Shown here: positions 26,201 through 38,200 of the stretch, one piece after another
Layout: each line of letters starts with the position of its first letter
How positions within the stretch are numbered: position 1 is the first letter of the stretch
DNA from: Bradysia coprophila
Lineage: Eukaryota; Arthropoda; Insecta; Diptera; Sciaridae
Length of the DNA: 64,000 bases
Direction: 5' to 3'
NCBI RefSeq assembly: GCF_014529535.1
Contig: NW_023503409.1
Span: 3,100,390-3,164,389 of the forward strand
Translations under genes and position numbers: made by a program
The notes under the pieces: model-generated
The model's database searches: none
The model's input: the letters and a program-made list of their open reading frames with translations, nothing else
What the model was told of the DNA's origin: nothing

Positions 26201-29200
26201 GGGAATAGGATCCGTCACTAAATCCACAATTGTAAGGGGAAATGTTACGAGCAAATTAATTTGTCATGGAATAGTTTCTGGACAACATCCAGATATCGGT
26301 GATGTTACTGTTGCCAAAGATATTAAGGGTAACGTCAGCTTCGATTCAGATGTTAATTTATTGATCTGTCGAGATCAAATGTGAGTGTACACAGTGTACA
26401 CCTGATAAGTTTCAACTCATTGTCTAGATTTTATTACTTTTTTGTATGTTAAGGAACAACGTTACATTCAATAAGGATATGGAATTTACTGCGAGCAACT
26501 TAACTTACAATGGAAATGTTAATGAACGACCACCTAAAGTTATCGGCGATTTCAATTTTACTTAAGATATAGTGACTCACTATTAGTGAGCGATATTACT
26601 ATTTCTCAAGATATATGGTGTGATGCCAGTTTCAGATGTTCAGATGTTAATATCGAAGATCAATAAAAATGTTTTCTTTTTCACATTTAATTGTTGATTA
26701 TTTTGCCTGTTTATACTGTTACTAACAATATTGACACAGTAAAGGTAAACCTATGTTATCATTTACCTTATTTATGTTTTAGATTGAAAGACCTTGGATT
26801 TAGCATCAATGGTCACATGACAATTTTCAATCAAGAGTTTAAAAATGCAAGATTTTTTCGTGCCGGAAGTAGTAACGACGTGGAATATTTGACAACTACA
26901 TTCAGAAAACTCGGCATAGAACCATCAGTAAAACCTGATCTGAAATACAAAGACATTGTCAAGGAAATTGAAGCGTGTAAGTAAACAAGTCAGGTTCACT
27001 AAGTTACGATTGCAAGTTAAACGGACGCCTTGTTTTAGTATCAACAATCGATTTCTCCACCTATAAACTATTCGTGTGTGTCTACATGTCACATGGTCAC
27101 AAAAATGGATTCGTTTCTGCAGCAGATAAAGAATTTAATCTGAGAAATACCATAATCGACCCAATTATGGGAAACAAAAGTCTGAATGGCATTCCAAAGA
27201 TTTTTATAACGGTGGCATGCAGAGGAGAGCACAATTATGAGGAGAGTGATAGCGTGGAATTCGATGGGCATATTACAAGTACGGCAAATGGCATCGATTA
27301 CAGTAACTGCATAATCAGCTACAGTACTTATGAAGGTAAGAAAACTCGACATGGATGGTATTGATAAAGTTCGTTAATTGTGATCTAAACTCAAATTTGT
27401 AATTTGTAACATAAGACAGTAGTGGTTTAACGAGATTAATTTGCTCCTTCCAGGTCATGTTTCCAAGAGAAAGCGTGATGGGACTTACTTCATACAAAGT
27501 CTTTGTGACAACATCAATGAAGACAATGGTAATGCGAAAATTCATTCACTCTTTGCCAAAGTAAACGGGAAATTAGCCGAAATGTACAAGCAGGTTCCAG
27601 TGTTTGAAACCTCAATGGGTGACATATCCTTCAAAGATCTAGCATCCGCTTCGAATTAGGTCAGCCATTATGGCTAATATGGGCGTTCTATTATTTTAAC
27701 TTACAAATCGTCGATTTCAAAAAATTATGAAGAAACTACAGTCTACGTAATACAAACTGAAAATTAAGTGGAACTCAAATGTTGTCTAATTTTGGCTAAA
27801 TATAATCAGACATGGAACTTCGTTTGATTTAATGTCCATGAAGAAAATCGGGAGAGCGTATAATACTAAATGAACCATGTCTCGACCCTCAAAATCATGA
27901 AATTAGTATCTAACCCTTCTGCCACTTTAAAGGCATTCCTTGATGTGCTGATGCTACACTTTTTAAAATTTAATCACCTACTTATTAACCTGGATGAAGA
28001 TTAACAAAATACCCTTAAAAATGTTCATGTCTAAGGTAAATGGTATACAAATTAAAAGAGTTACGTGTTAGCTGCTGAGTACGAAACCTAATAAAATGCT
28101 AAAAGTGAAAAACTTTCGACGCAAAGAAATTTTTCTTTTCTTTATTATTTAATACAACGAACGAATTCATTTGTCTTCCCTTTATTTTATGGGTTTTTGG
28201 GTTGGGAGTATTCATCGCTCGTACGGTTTCGTGTATTTTAGCAATTTGTATATATTATCAATGGATGTGTCTCTGTCGCGTTATCTTTACGAAATATTAA
28301 CAAAAAAAATAAATTTCCGCAGACATAAATTGTTTCTGAATATTATTCCGAAAAAAATGGGTGTTAGGTTGGATAATATAACGGATTTTATGTGTGTTTT
28401 CATTCAATAAAAATCTATAAAAAAGGATAACTCACCGATAAATCCTAGCTGACAGAAATCTAACACGAACCAAGCATCTTTTCGAGCCGTTTTTTCTACA
28501 GCAAATTTTTTCATGATTGTAATGAAACCTCGTTTAGCCAAAATATCATCCTCTAATTGAACGTAAAATGTTGCTTTCGGCTGCGAATAGGCCATCAAAA
28601 ATGCAAAATCTAAATTTTGTTTCGAACGCCATTTAACACGTTCGGGTGGGTCATTCAGTGTTTGTCGTAATTTATCCATATTTGGATAGTATGATTGCGG
28701 CGGACTTAACACTTCGATTAGACCATTTTCAACATACATACTAAATCGGACTTCGATTTGCTTCGCCACCAATTGCACGTATTCTAGGTCCGTTTCCCCA
28801 ACAAAAACGACAATCATTGTTTCGTTTTGTTCCTCATCATCCATATTAGAAATTAGATTCTGTAGTGTGCCCATCAAATACGATTGTTTATCGCGCTTAA
28901 CAGTTGGTACACCAAGCACAACAGAAATCCCTTGTCTACCACGCGACAATAAATAAGCTGGCCTTAATGAACTTGGATCATCCAGAAGATGGGGAAGGAA
29001 ATGAAATGCAGTAGGTAAACGAAGACTAGATGGAAACCGTGGTGACGATGTCATGTTTCGTAATATTGCTCTGGTTTCTGGGCTTAAGGCGTCCAACAAC
29101 GATCCATTAATTGTTACGTTAGCACCGTCACCGGTGCTTGGTGATAGTCCGAGGTATTGAGAGAGAATTGCTACATCTTCTTGACGGGAACGATACATCG

Positions 29201-32200
29201 ATTCTAAATATTGTAGGCGCATTTGATACTCAGCCAGTCGTTGGGATAGTGTTTGTTCGGCTGATAAATCTGGAAAGAAAGGAAAGGAAAAAACGATAAC
29301 TTAATATATTCTATTCAAGAACCAACAGTTTATTATTTGTAATACGATTGCAATACTGAATAGCATATTTCATGAACATTTAGACATCATTCAATGAAGT
29401 GAAGCACAAAGTATTTGACCCATTAGTTGACCCTACATCATTCTCATATCTTCGTAACTTTGATGGTTAAGAAGTTTATCTCCTGCAAGCTGATATTTCA
29501 TACATTACGCGTTTCTGCATATAAACACAAACACATACATAACCACAGCCTATACGATTGGATAATTCACACATAACCCACCTAGGGTAAATTTACTTTC
29601 CATCTACATATTTGAAAAAAAAAAATCGCCGAACGGCGGAAGCGAACACGGGACCAGCAACATATCAACCAAACATGCTGACCACTACGCCAACAAATCA
29701 CATAGCGCGATGCAATTGGTGTCGGTAGTGGTTCGTTAGTCACTTCTACATCGATCAAATAATCAGAGTAGTCGGAATGATGTGATTTGAACGAAATGTT
29801 GAGGTGGATAGTATATGTGTGTGAGTAAGTAAATAAAGGATTCTCTGTATGATGTTTTTTTTGTTGTGAATGCGTTTTAAAACACAATGCTTAATTAATT
29901 AATTTTAAATCCAAATTCTTGTGGTTATTTCGCTAATGTATGAAATATCAGCTTGCAGGAGATAAAACATTGTTCTACCTTGGTGTATATTTCTCGAATC
30001 ACTTCTTATGTACAATTGTATATACACTCGCTGGCGCTCGTTATATACAATTGTACATACGAAGTTATTCTCGAAATATACACCAAGGTAGAAAATGTAC
30101 TAAAAGGAAGAGAAAACGTTTATCATAATCGGTTATATCACGTAAACATATTCAACGATGCCTGTGCGTATACACACCTTGTGTCTATATTCTCATTCCT
30201 CATAAACGAACACAGCTAGCATATTTATCATTTTCGAATCTCATGTGAATAATGTAGTTTTTGTATTACCAATATGCTTGTCCAGAAAATCGATTAAATA
30301 AATAAAAACCACAACAGCGGTTGATGTGTGTATGACACACATCAAACATGAGTTTTACATATTATACACATCTCTTCAAGAAATAAAATGGAAATTTACG
30401 GTGAACGGTCTATCAATTCAACAACAAAAACAAAACTATCGTATAATGGCTATCAACATGGCAGATAGAACGGGTATAATATTCATTAGCTCGCAACTCG
30501 TACATCCGATTCGGATTAATGTTTTTTTAGCAGAAAGGGTATTGGTATGTTGCGATAATGATGTTTTCCATTATTCGTAATAGCATAGATTTGATAAGAG
30601 TCTTATGAGGCTAATGAAACCGTACACGTGAATTTTATCAATAATTTTCCATATCAAGATGATAATCTGATTAACGATTCGCAAAATAAACTAGAGCCAC
30701 AACAGCCACAATGAAAAACTTTCCATTAAAGAATTTCCTTTTGGAGTTAACCCTTAGTGGCAAAGTGGTTTTGAAATGACTCGAAAAAGCGTAAGACCAC
30801 CCATCAGAAAATAAAATCGAAACGAATATCTCCTATACGTATACCAAACAGACGTTTTTACCATACCAATATTAACGACATATCCGTCAACCCACAATCA
30901 AACAGAATATTATATTTCCTCACTTCCTGCTGGTAACCGTTGGTGAAAGGGAAATAGACATTGTGAAAAATATAATTTCCTATCTGGCCTAAAAATACAT
31001 TTTTTTACATTACGTAAATTACGTACATGGAACCGTACATTAGGTTTGTGATTGCCTCGCATAAAACGGTATCAAATATTGCATGCGTTTAAGTGTTTAC
31101 CGTTACCGTATTGACTATATTAATAACATACATGAACAATCGGATGTTAATGTGAGTCCTGTCTTTCTTTCGACAAAATGGTTCATAACTTTTTAAATAA
31201 TAAATAACATTGGGCTGGGCGTGATTATTTCCAATGCATTCGGTACACTTGCATAAGCTCTGTGAGAGTCCACGGCTTGCACGACTTAAAAACATATTAT
31301 CAGTTCGGTCAGAACATAATTATTACATTGAATTCTGCTGCTTAATATGTTTTGACCATTGGGATCGATTACGCTGTCAAATGATTTCCATTTGTCCATG
31401 ATTATGCTTTTGTGTTGCATATTTAGTAACAACTCTCATCTAAGTCATCAACTTGTCTGCTTTCCACCGAGAAATGATAACAGACGGCAGCAACAATGCG
31501 ATGTGCTATAATTACTCTGGTCTTCCATTGAATAGCCAGATTTAATTGAGCTGTTGACAGATTTGGAAACAAAAAAAAAACTGATCGAATCGGTTCTAGT
31601 CAGGTGACGTTAAGTGTAGCGTTTCCAGCAAAAGCATTGTTGGGAGAACCGGTATAATAGTCTTACTAATTTCGTTCCTAGTACATCATAGATGGTATTA
31701 GTATCAGACAGTAGCTTCGTAATCAAAGAAACTCGTATAGCATAAAGTATATATTGATGATCCAGTGACAAACCCTTCGAGATTAATATTTTACGTGCTT
31801 CTGCTCGGTATATGCAATTTGTGTGTGTTTATTTTCGCATCTACCGACCAGAAGCATATAAAGTACAGTACGTACATGATTCCAAATATTTATTTTCACT
31901 AGAGAGAATACCGTCCTCCCTTTCGGGTCGAACTATAAAGTCTCCACTCGTCAAAATAAAAATTGGGAATCACGGACGCAATGTGCTATTAAATTGAACA
32001 GTTTCTTTTTCATCAGAGAAACATTCGAAAATTTTAACGTCAATAAGATAAAATTTTGTCCGTTCACCACCTCAAAATTCAAAATTAAACAAAATGAGTA
32101 AATTTGAGTAAGGAAATTGAAATACTTTGACTCACTTTGGATAATTGAATATATAATTAGGCATAATGGTTTTAAAGTGGACACCAAAAAAATCAAAATT

Positions 32201-35200
32201 GAAAATGAAGAAACGGGCAAACGAAAGAAAGAAGTAACGGAGAGCGAAGCACCACCGAAGAAGAAAAACATCATTCGTGTGACAAAGAAACCATCATCCC
32301 AAAAATCAAGTATCAGCAAACAAGCAAATGAATCGAAGATATTCGTAATTTATGAAAAAAGAAAAATGATGGAACCGTTACGAGGGGCATTGTTGGCGCG
32401 AGGATGGACCGAGCAAGTGGACGATGACTCTCCGATATTGCCAAGATTATTTTGGTTATCTCGTGCGAATGGAGTAGTAATTGAAGGATCTCCTATCGTG
32501 AGCCGTTTGATACTTGGAAGGCATTTTTGTTACAAAGATGTTTTGCTTGATTACGCCAGGAGTCAACCGAATCGTGGAAAAAATATTGACTTGGTCGTGC
32601 CAAGGACCTTCAAATTATTTACAGGAGAAAGAAACGAGTTCATGGAAAACTATCGTTTGACAGCATACGCAAGTTTCATTCGATTTTTGAAAGCGACTGG
32701 AACTAAGGCATTTTCTGAAACAGGAAAAATTAGCCCAAAGTGGATAAGTTATGCAATTGAAAAGTTAGAAGCTATTATTGCTCCAGAAAATAACGAGGTA
32801 GAGACCAGCGCTACTGTTAAAAGAGAAATGCAGCAAAAAATTGACAACGAATTCGAAAAATTTAAAAAGATTTATCAGAGCATCGTTAAGTTCAAATCAA
32901 AAATTGACTTACAAAGTGCGGATAGAAACGATTTGTTGGACCAGTGCAACGTCATTTACAGAAAATGCAAGAAAGTTTGGAAAGATTTCGAAAATGATGG
33001 TTTCTACAACTTATGGCTACTGAAACCGGCCAGGGGTTCACTTGGTAACGGAATTAAATTATTTGACGAAGATGTCGATATTTTGTGTCATGCTACGAAC
33101 AACAAAAACTTGAAGTATTTGGTGCAGAAATATATCGGTAAGTGTGGATGTCTGAGCACTAGAGAATATGAACTTTCAAATGGTATATTTCGAACAATTC
33201 ATTCCAGAACGACCGATGTTAATTTACAATACAAAGTTCGATTTGCGTCAGTACTTCTTACTTGTTCACCATGCAACGGGGATTCATTTGTGGATGTACA
33301 AAAAGTCATACTTAAAGTTTAGCACCAAGTTGTACGATCCACTCAATTATAAAGTTTCCATTCATATAACAAACACAGCCGTTCAAAGTAAATATTCCAT
33401 TGATAAAAATCGTTCCCGTAATATTCCCCAATGCAACGAGTGGAGCAGTGACCGATTCTTGGCATACTTAAACAAACAAAATAAATCAACTTTGTGGGAC
33501 AATAAAATATATCCTGCAATGAAGCAGAACATCATTGCAACTGTATCAGCATCTGTGGAGTTTACAGTGATACAACCGAATCATTTTCAATTGTATGGCT
33601 GTGATTTTGTTATAGATGAAAACCACAATCCAATCTTGCTTGAAATAAACGGATTCCCCACTCTTACGTCAGTTATATGTGCGATGTGCTTGGAGGATCT
33701 TGTAAAAGGTTTGTCTGCGAACGGATTCCGTTTTTATCTGACGAACTAATAAAAGTTATACCAATACAGTTATAATCGATAGAAGAGAGGATCCACGCGC
33801 CGACACAGGACATTTCGAAAAAGTTTGGGAGATGAATCTATAATTCGATAATTTCGGTAAGAAATAATCATCCGAATTGATGTGATTTCCTCTTCAGTTT
33901 CCACTGTATGAAAATTTCTGATTATCAAACCCGAGTACAGCGTTCAGTCACGCGAAACCTATATATACACATTGAAAGTATGGATTTCCTGTCACTTTTG
34001 CTATCAGATATTGTTGAGATTTAAGCAAAATTTCCAATTATGAAAGTGTCATGAGAAAAATCATTACTTTATTGTGCTGAAAGCATTACATTGAAATTTG
34101 ATTATTCGGTATTTTGGTAGAAAGATAATTTTGAGATAATCACATTATTGATAGTTCATTAATTTCCATAATGGTAGCGCTTTATAGAAGCTAACAAAAG
34201 GGACAAAGATGTGACTTAAAAAAAGACATTTTAAAGATCGTTCACAAATGACGTCAAGCTACTCTAAGGAACTTTCGGCGCCCATTCATTTGTAAACGAC
34301 CTTTAAAATTTCAATTGAATGCAAGTGGTTGTTTTAACATTGTTTCCATGTAAAGCCAAAAGGAGTTAGTGGAAAGAATTTCATCTAAGATATTAGGGAC
34401 TGAAATTCTCTCACGAAGAATTTCAACTAGGCAGACATCGTACAGTTTGTGCTATTTATGTTCAAATTATTGCACTGTAGACATTAATTGAAAATCAACA
34501 TGCTAAAATGTGGTTCAACCGTGTTTCCTATAACAGAATTACGATTTTTATAATTTCCTAATAGCACAGTTGGAAAATATTTATGTAATTGCTATCATCG
34601 ATGTTTTTACACTTTTGGCATATTATAGAATGTTTTACATTAAATAAACATTAATACAAATTTCGAAAACGGACAGGTATCGTGTATGTTTAAAGTAGTT
34701 TCAAGTTCTGTTAAATTAACCATTACACATCGTCTATATCGTGTGGAAATTTAAGTAAAAGAAAATCTAGCATAAACATCACATCACTTTACATATAATA
34801 CATTTTATGTATAATACTACATGAGTCTATCCAAGTACTATTTGTTATGTCTATCGCAATAAACGAATGTATATTTCTTTGCAGAACAAAGCACACGAAT
34901 AAAAAAAACTCAAGCAACTTTGTCTCCTGTAGAAAAAATGCAGAAAGTTTGTCTGGCCTCTACATTTCATTACCAACCTCAAGAAAAAGTTTGTTAATGG
35001 TATATTCTTAATAATACCATCCGGAGATTACAAATTGGTTAGCTGAATCGTTTGTCGACGTTTTATTAGTTACTTCTATTACTCCTTTTATGTAGTCTCT
35101 AAGAAACGTCGACCGTATGTTCACATCCTTTGTTCCATGTAATGAATTCTTCTTTTTTTGCCGGAGGAATTAAAAGTGCGCAATAGTCATATAGAGAAGT

Positions 35201-38200
35201 GGATTTACATTACGAACGTTTTTCTGGCATGTAAACGAACAATAGTTTCTAGGATGCTTTTCACATTACAATGTCGTTTCTAACAATGTGGGTGAATTAA
35301 CAATTGTTGAATAATGCCGGTTGAATAAATAAAATTCTGAATTAAGACCAATTAAAAATTGCCTTTGGTGCACGGTATAAGAAATTGACAATTAGAATTT
35401 CAGAATAAAATTTTCTATGCGATCGTCTCCCCCGCCATTCCCCTTGTTAATTAATAAGTTGTTTGTTAATTAATCCATGCCGTAATTGTTAAACATCAGC
35501 ATAGTGTTCTTCAGACACCAGCAACTGAAACAAAGTGAACTCTGGCGACACAAATTTAATATACGAATTAGAAATTCTGACGGAGGAGTTGGGTCAAACA
35601 AATGATTATTAATTCACCTTGAGTATATAACAGGAATTTAAAAGCTTATAAAGTATGTGTAATGGAAAACTCTGGCGAAATTAAGTTTACTTAGGATATA
35701 ATCTGAGTTATATGTTCTTGATGAATATTCATAAACCGGCACACGCAGTATCATTTATTTAATCCAATTATACCGATACATGCGTTGTTGGGATGATGTC
35801 TGCGTTTGAACGTTCAGAGCGGTTGTGTGATACACAATTTTTGGATTAACCGCGAGTTACCAACGATCAATCGTGTGTCTGACTGGGCGTGTGTAGTGAG
35901 AAACGATTAGATTTGGATTTTCAAAGAAAATGCTCATGTCGACGATATGGATGTTACAATTATGAAATATGACGCCATGGCATTTCGTTTACTCGTAAAA
36001 TTCTATAAATAACATTCACCACCCTTCGGTTGACAAATTATTTATGTGTTCAGCCAAAATAATTGAGTTCAGTCATTGATTTGTGGAAAACACCCTAAAT
36101 ACATTCTCAATGAATTCGAATAACACTCGTCGATAAGAAGCAAATGTTTTGCGTGTTATTAAGAAGTTTTTTTTTTCATTGCACGGACGGCCAATCATCA
36201 GCTTATCGACAGAAAACGACATTTGATTTATTTCGTAGTGGCACGATTATGAGTGCAACTAAATCTTATGGGGTCAGGGGATGTTCAATCCTCAAACAAC
36301 CACGTCTTTCGATTCTAGAGGATTTGTTATCTCAAAGACAAATTAAATTTTTGACGATTTATCTATATCAATATACTATTGACGTAATGACGTCTTCAAT
36401 AATAGGAAATTTTACAACTCCAACCCCCAACCGATTCATTTTCTATTTGACTTTTCCCAAAACTAAGTTGCGCAAGTAGATTTAATGCAAGATTGTGTTC
36501 ATTGTACATGCTGTGTATTTAATTAAACAGACAAAATTACAGCAAATAGCAGGCAGTCCACTTTTTATATCTAAACTTGGTACGAATCACCGTAGCGGAC
36601 AAGCGATAACAACTTTTATGAGATGTAAAGCAACTTTTCATATGCATCGTTGAATTCGGCAAACCCTTAGATCAACATTCGGATCGACATTTTCATAAGA
36701 TAAATGATATTTCGAATGAATACAGTGTAAATGGGGCGTTGTTAAATGCAAACAAAAGCTTTTACGGAAAGCACTGCGTCTAAGATACATGTTGAACTGT
36801 TGTTGCCTTTCCTTTCTCTTTCGTCTCTGTGAACTTAACACAAAGGAAAACACTGAAATTGATTATGTAATTTTCAATTGTTTCGTTATGAGGCAGATGA
36901 TTAAATCTAAAATTTAGTTCTATAAATAGAATTACTTATGGCATGTAGTCGAGTTTGAATAGTGATTAGGCGTGTTTTCGAATAGCTTCTTTCTCTTCAA
37001 AGCCTTGCTGTTTAATATGATAAAATACTATAATCTAAGCTACGATTTTCGATGTTACTGTTCAAATATGTTAATTAGAAAACTTATTCAACCAGGTGTT
37101 ATTCAACAGTTCTAAGTATATTCTCAACGTTATCAGCAAGTATAGTAAACTATATTTAAATTTCCCAATAGAAATACGGAATAATGTTGAAAGTTTTACT
37201 ACTTGTGGCCGTTGTGTGTAAGAGTTGGAAAAGTGTAACGTTTAAGTTACACACAAAAAATATGAAAAAAACAACATTTTGGTGGATTATAATATAAGCT
37301 ATGTGTTCGCCGTAACATCGTTAAGGGCTTCTATCATCTTTAATCCATAACGTCTTCAGAAATTAATTAAAAGCTGTGAATAAAGCGGTATATAGCAAAA
37401 CGCGTGTTACAAAACTTGAAATGAAAGATTTTAAATTAATCTGTTGAACAACATTCTTCAAACAAATGAAGTAATAGATCCAGCAACTTGACTTGACCTG
37501 TTCATTGGTAGAGCATCGAGTTTATATTTTATGAGTCAGAACTTTGTAGCACCATAACAATCTTACTAGTCTCTAGTGTCTAGAAATCATCAGATTTCAT
37601 CAGGTAGTCACTCATTTCGGTGGGGTTCTCGTATAATTCTTTAGACATCCAGGGCAAAGTACTTTATTAGACTCAAGATGTCACGAGACCACAGGCTTCA
37701 GAGGCATCTAAAGTTTGCAAATTATGCCCAATATGATGCTGAGTTGCATAAATTAGTTTTCCGATACTTCTGCATCGCGTTTTATGATACATTTTAACTA
37801 CCATGCCACGTTCTCTATCTATATGTTATTTATAGAAAAATTTAATGAGACAGTTTTTATTACTCGCATATGCCGTTAAGTCAATGAAACAACAAAATTT
37901 ACACAATTTACCAAAAAAAATGTATCATTGAAAATGAGATTAAATCGAAAAATACGTCAAACCACAACAAATAGAACTTACGTAAACGAATTAAAGATTC
38001 AACTGGTTTGTTTTCTACACCAATTTTACAGAATTTATTTTGCACGCGCTATTGTAATTGGCTCAATTTACATGTATGTACACAAAACAAATAAAAATTT
38101 GTATAAATGGAGGCAATTAATTTAACTGAAATGTTAGTTCAAACATAATGAGCGCTGAGCACATAATTGAATTGTCTTTTTCAACATCAAGTCACACAAA

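Larger units (their letters stand above)
22154..28435. other. MGAT4 intron 2 (6.3 kb) outside the nested caspase gene
   Basis: Apart from the caspase-like gene (24281-27659) I see no other gene. A small stem at about 23941-23964 (GTGGGTGGCTTGTAGCCCAC) resembles the loop of the other foldbacks. About 25625-25700 contains a repetitive GGCCTTTTTTCGAAATTTGC stretch of transposon-like look. Neither could be delimited. Confidence 0.45.

Noticed and set aside
29615-29690. Functional tRNA gene
   Set aside because: Box spacing is short and no acceptor stem folds; kept only as a tRNA-like repeat.
36144-36479. 111-codon open frame in MGAT4 intron 1
   Set aside because: No recognisable domain; low-quality composition and no regulatory context.
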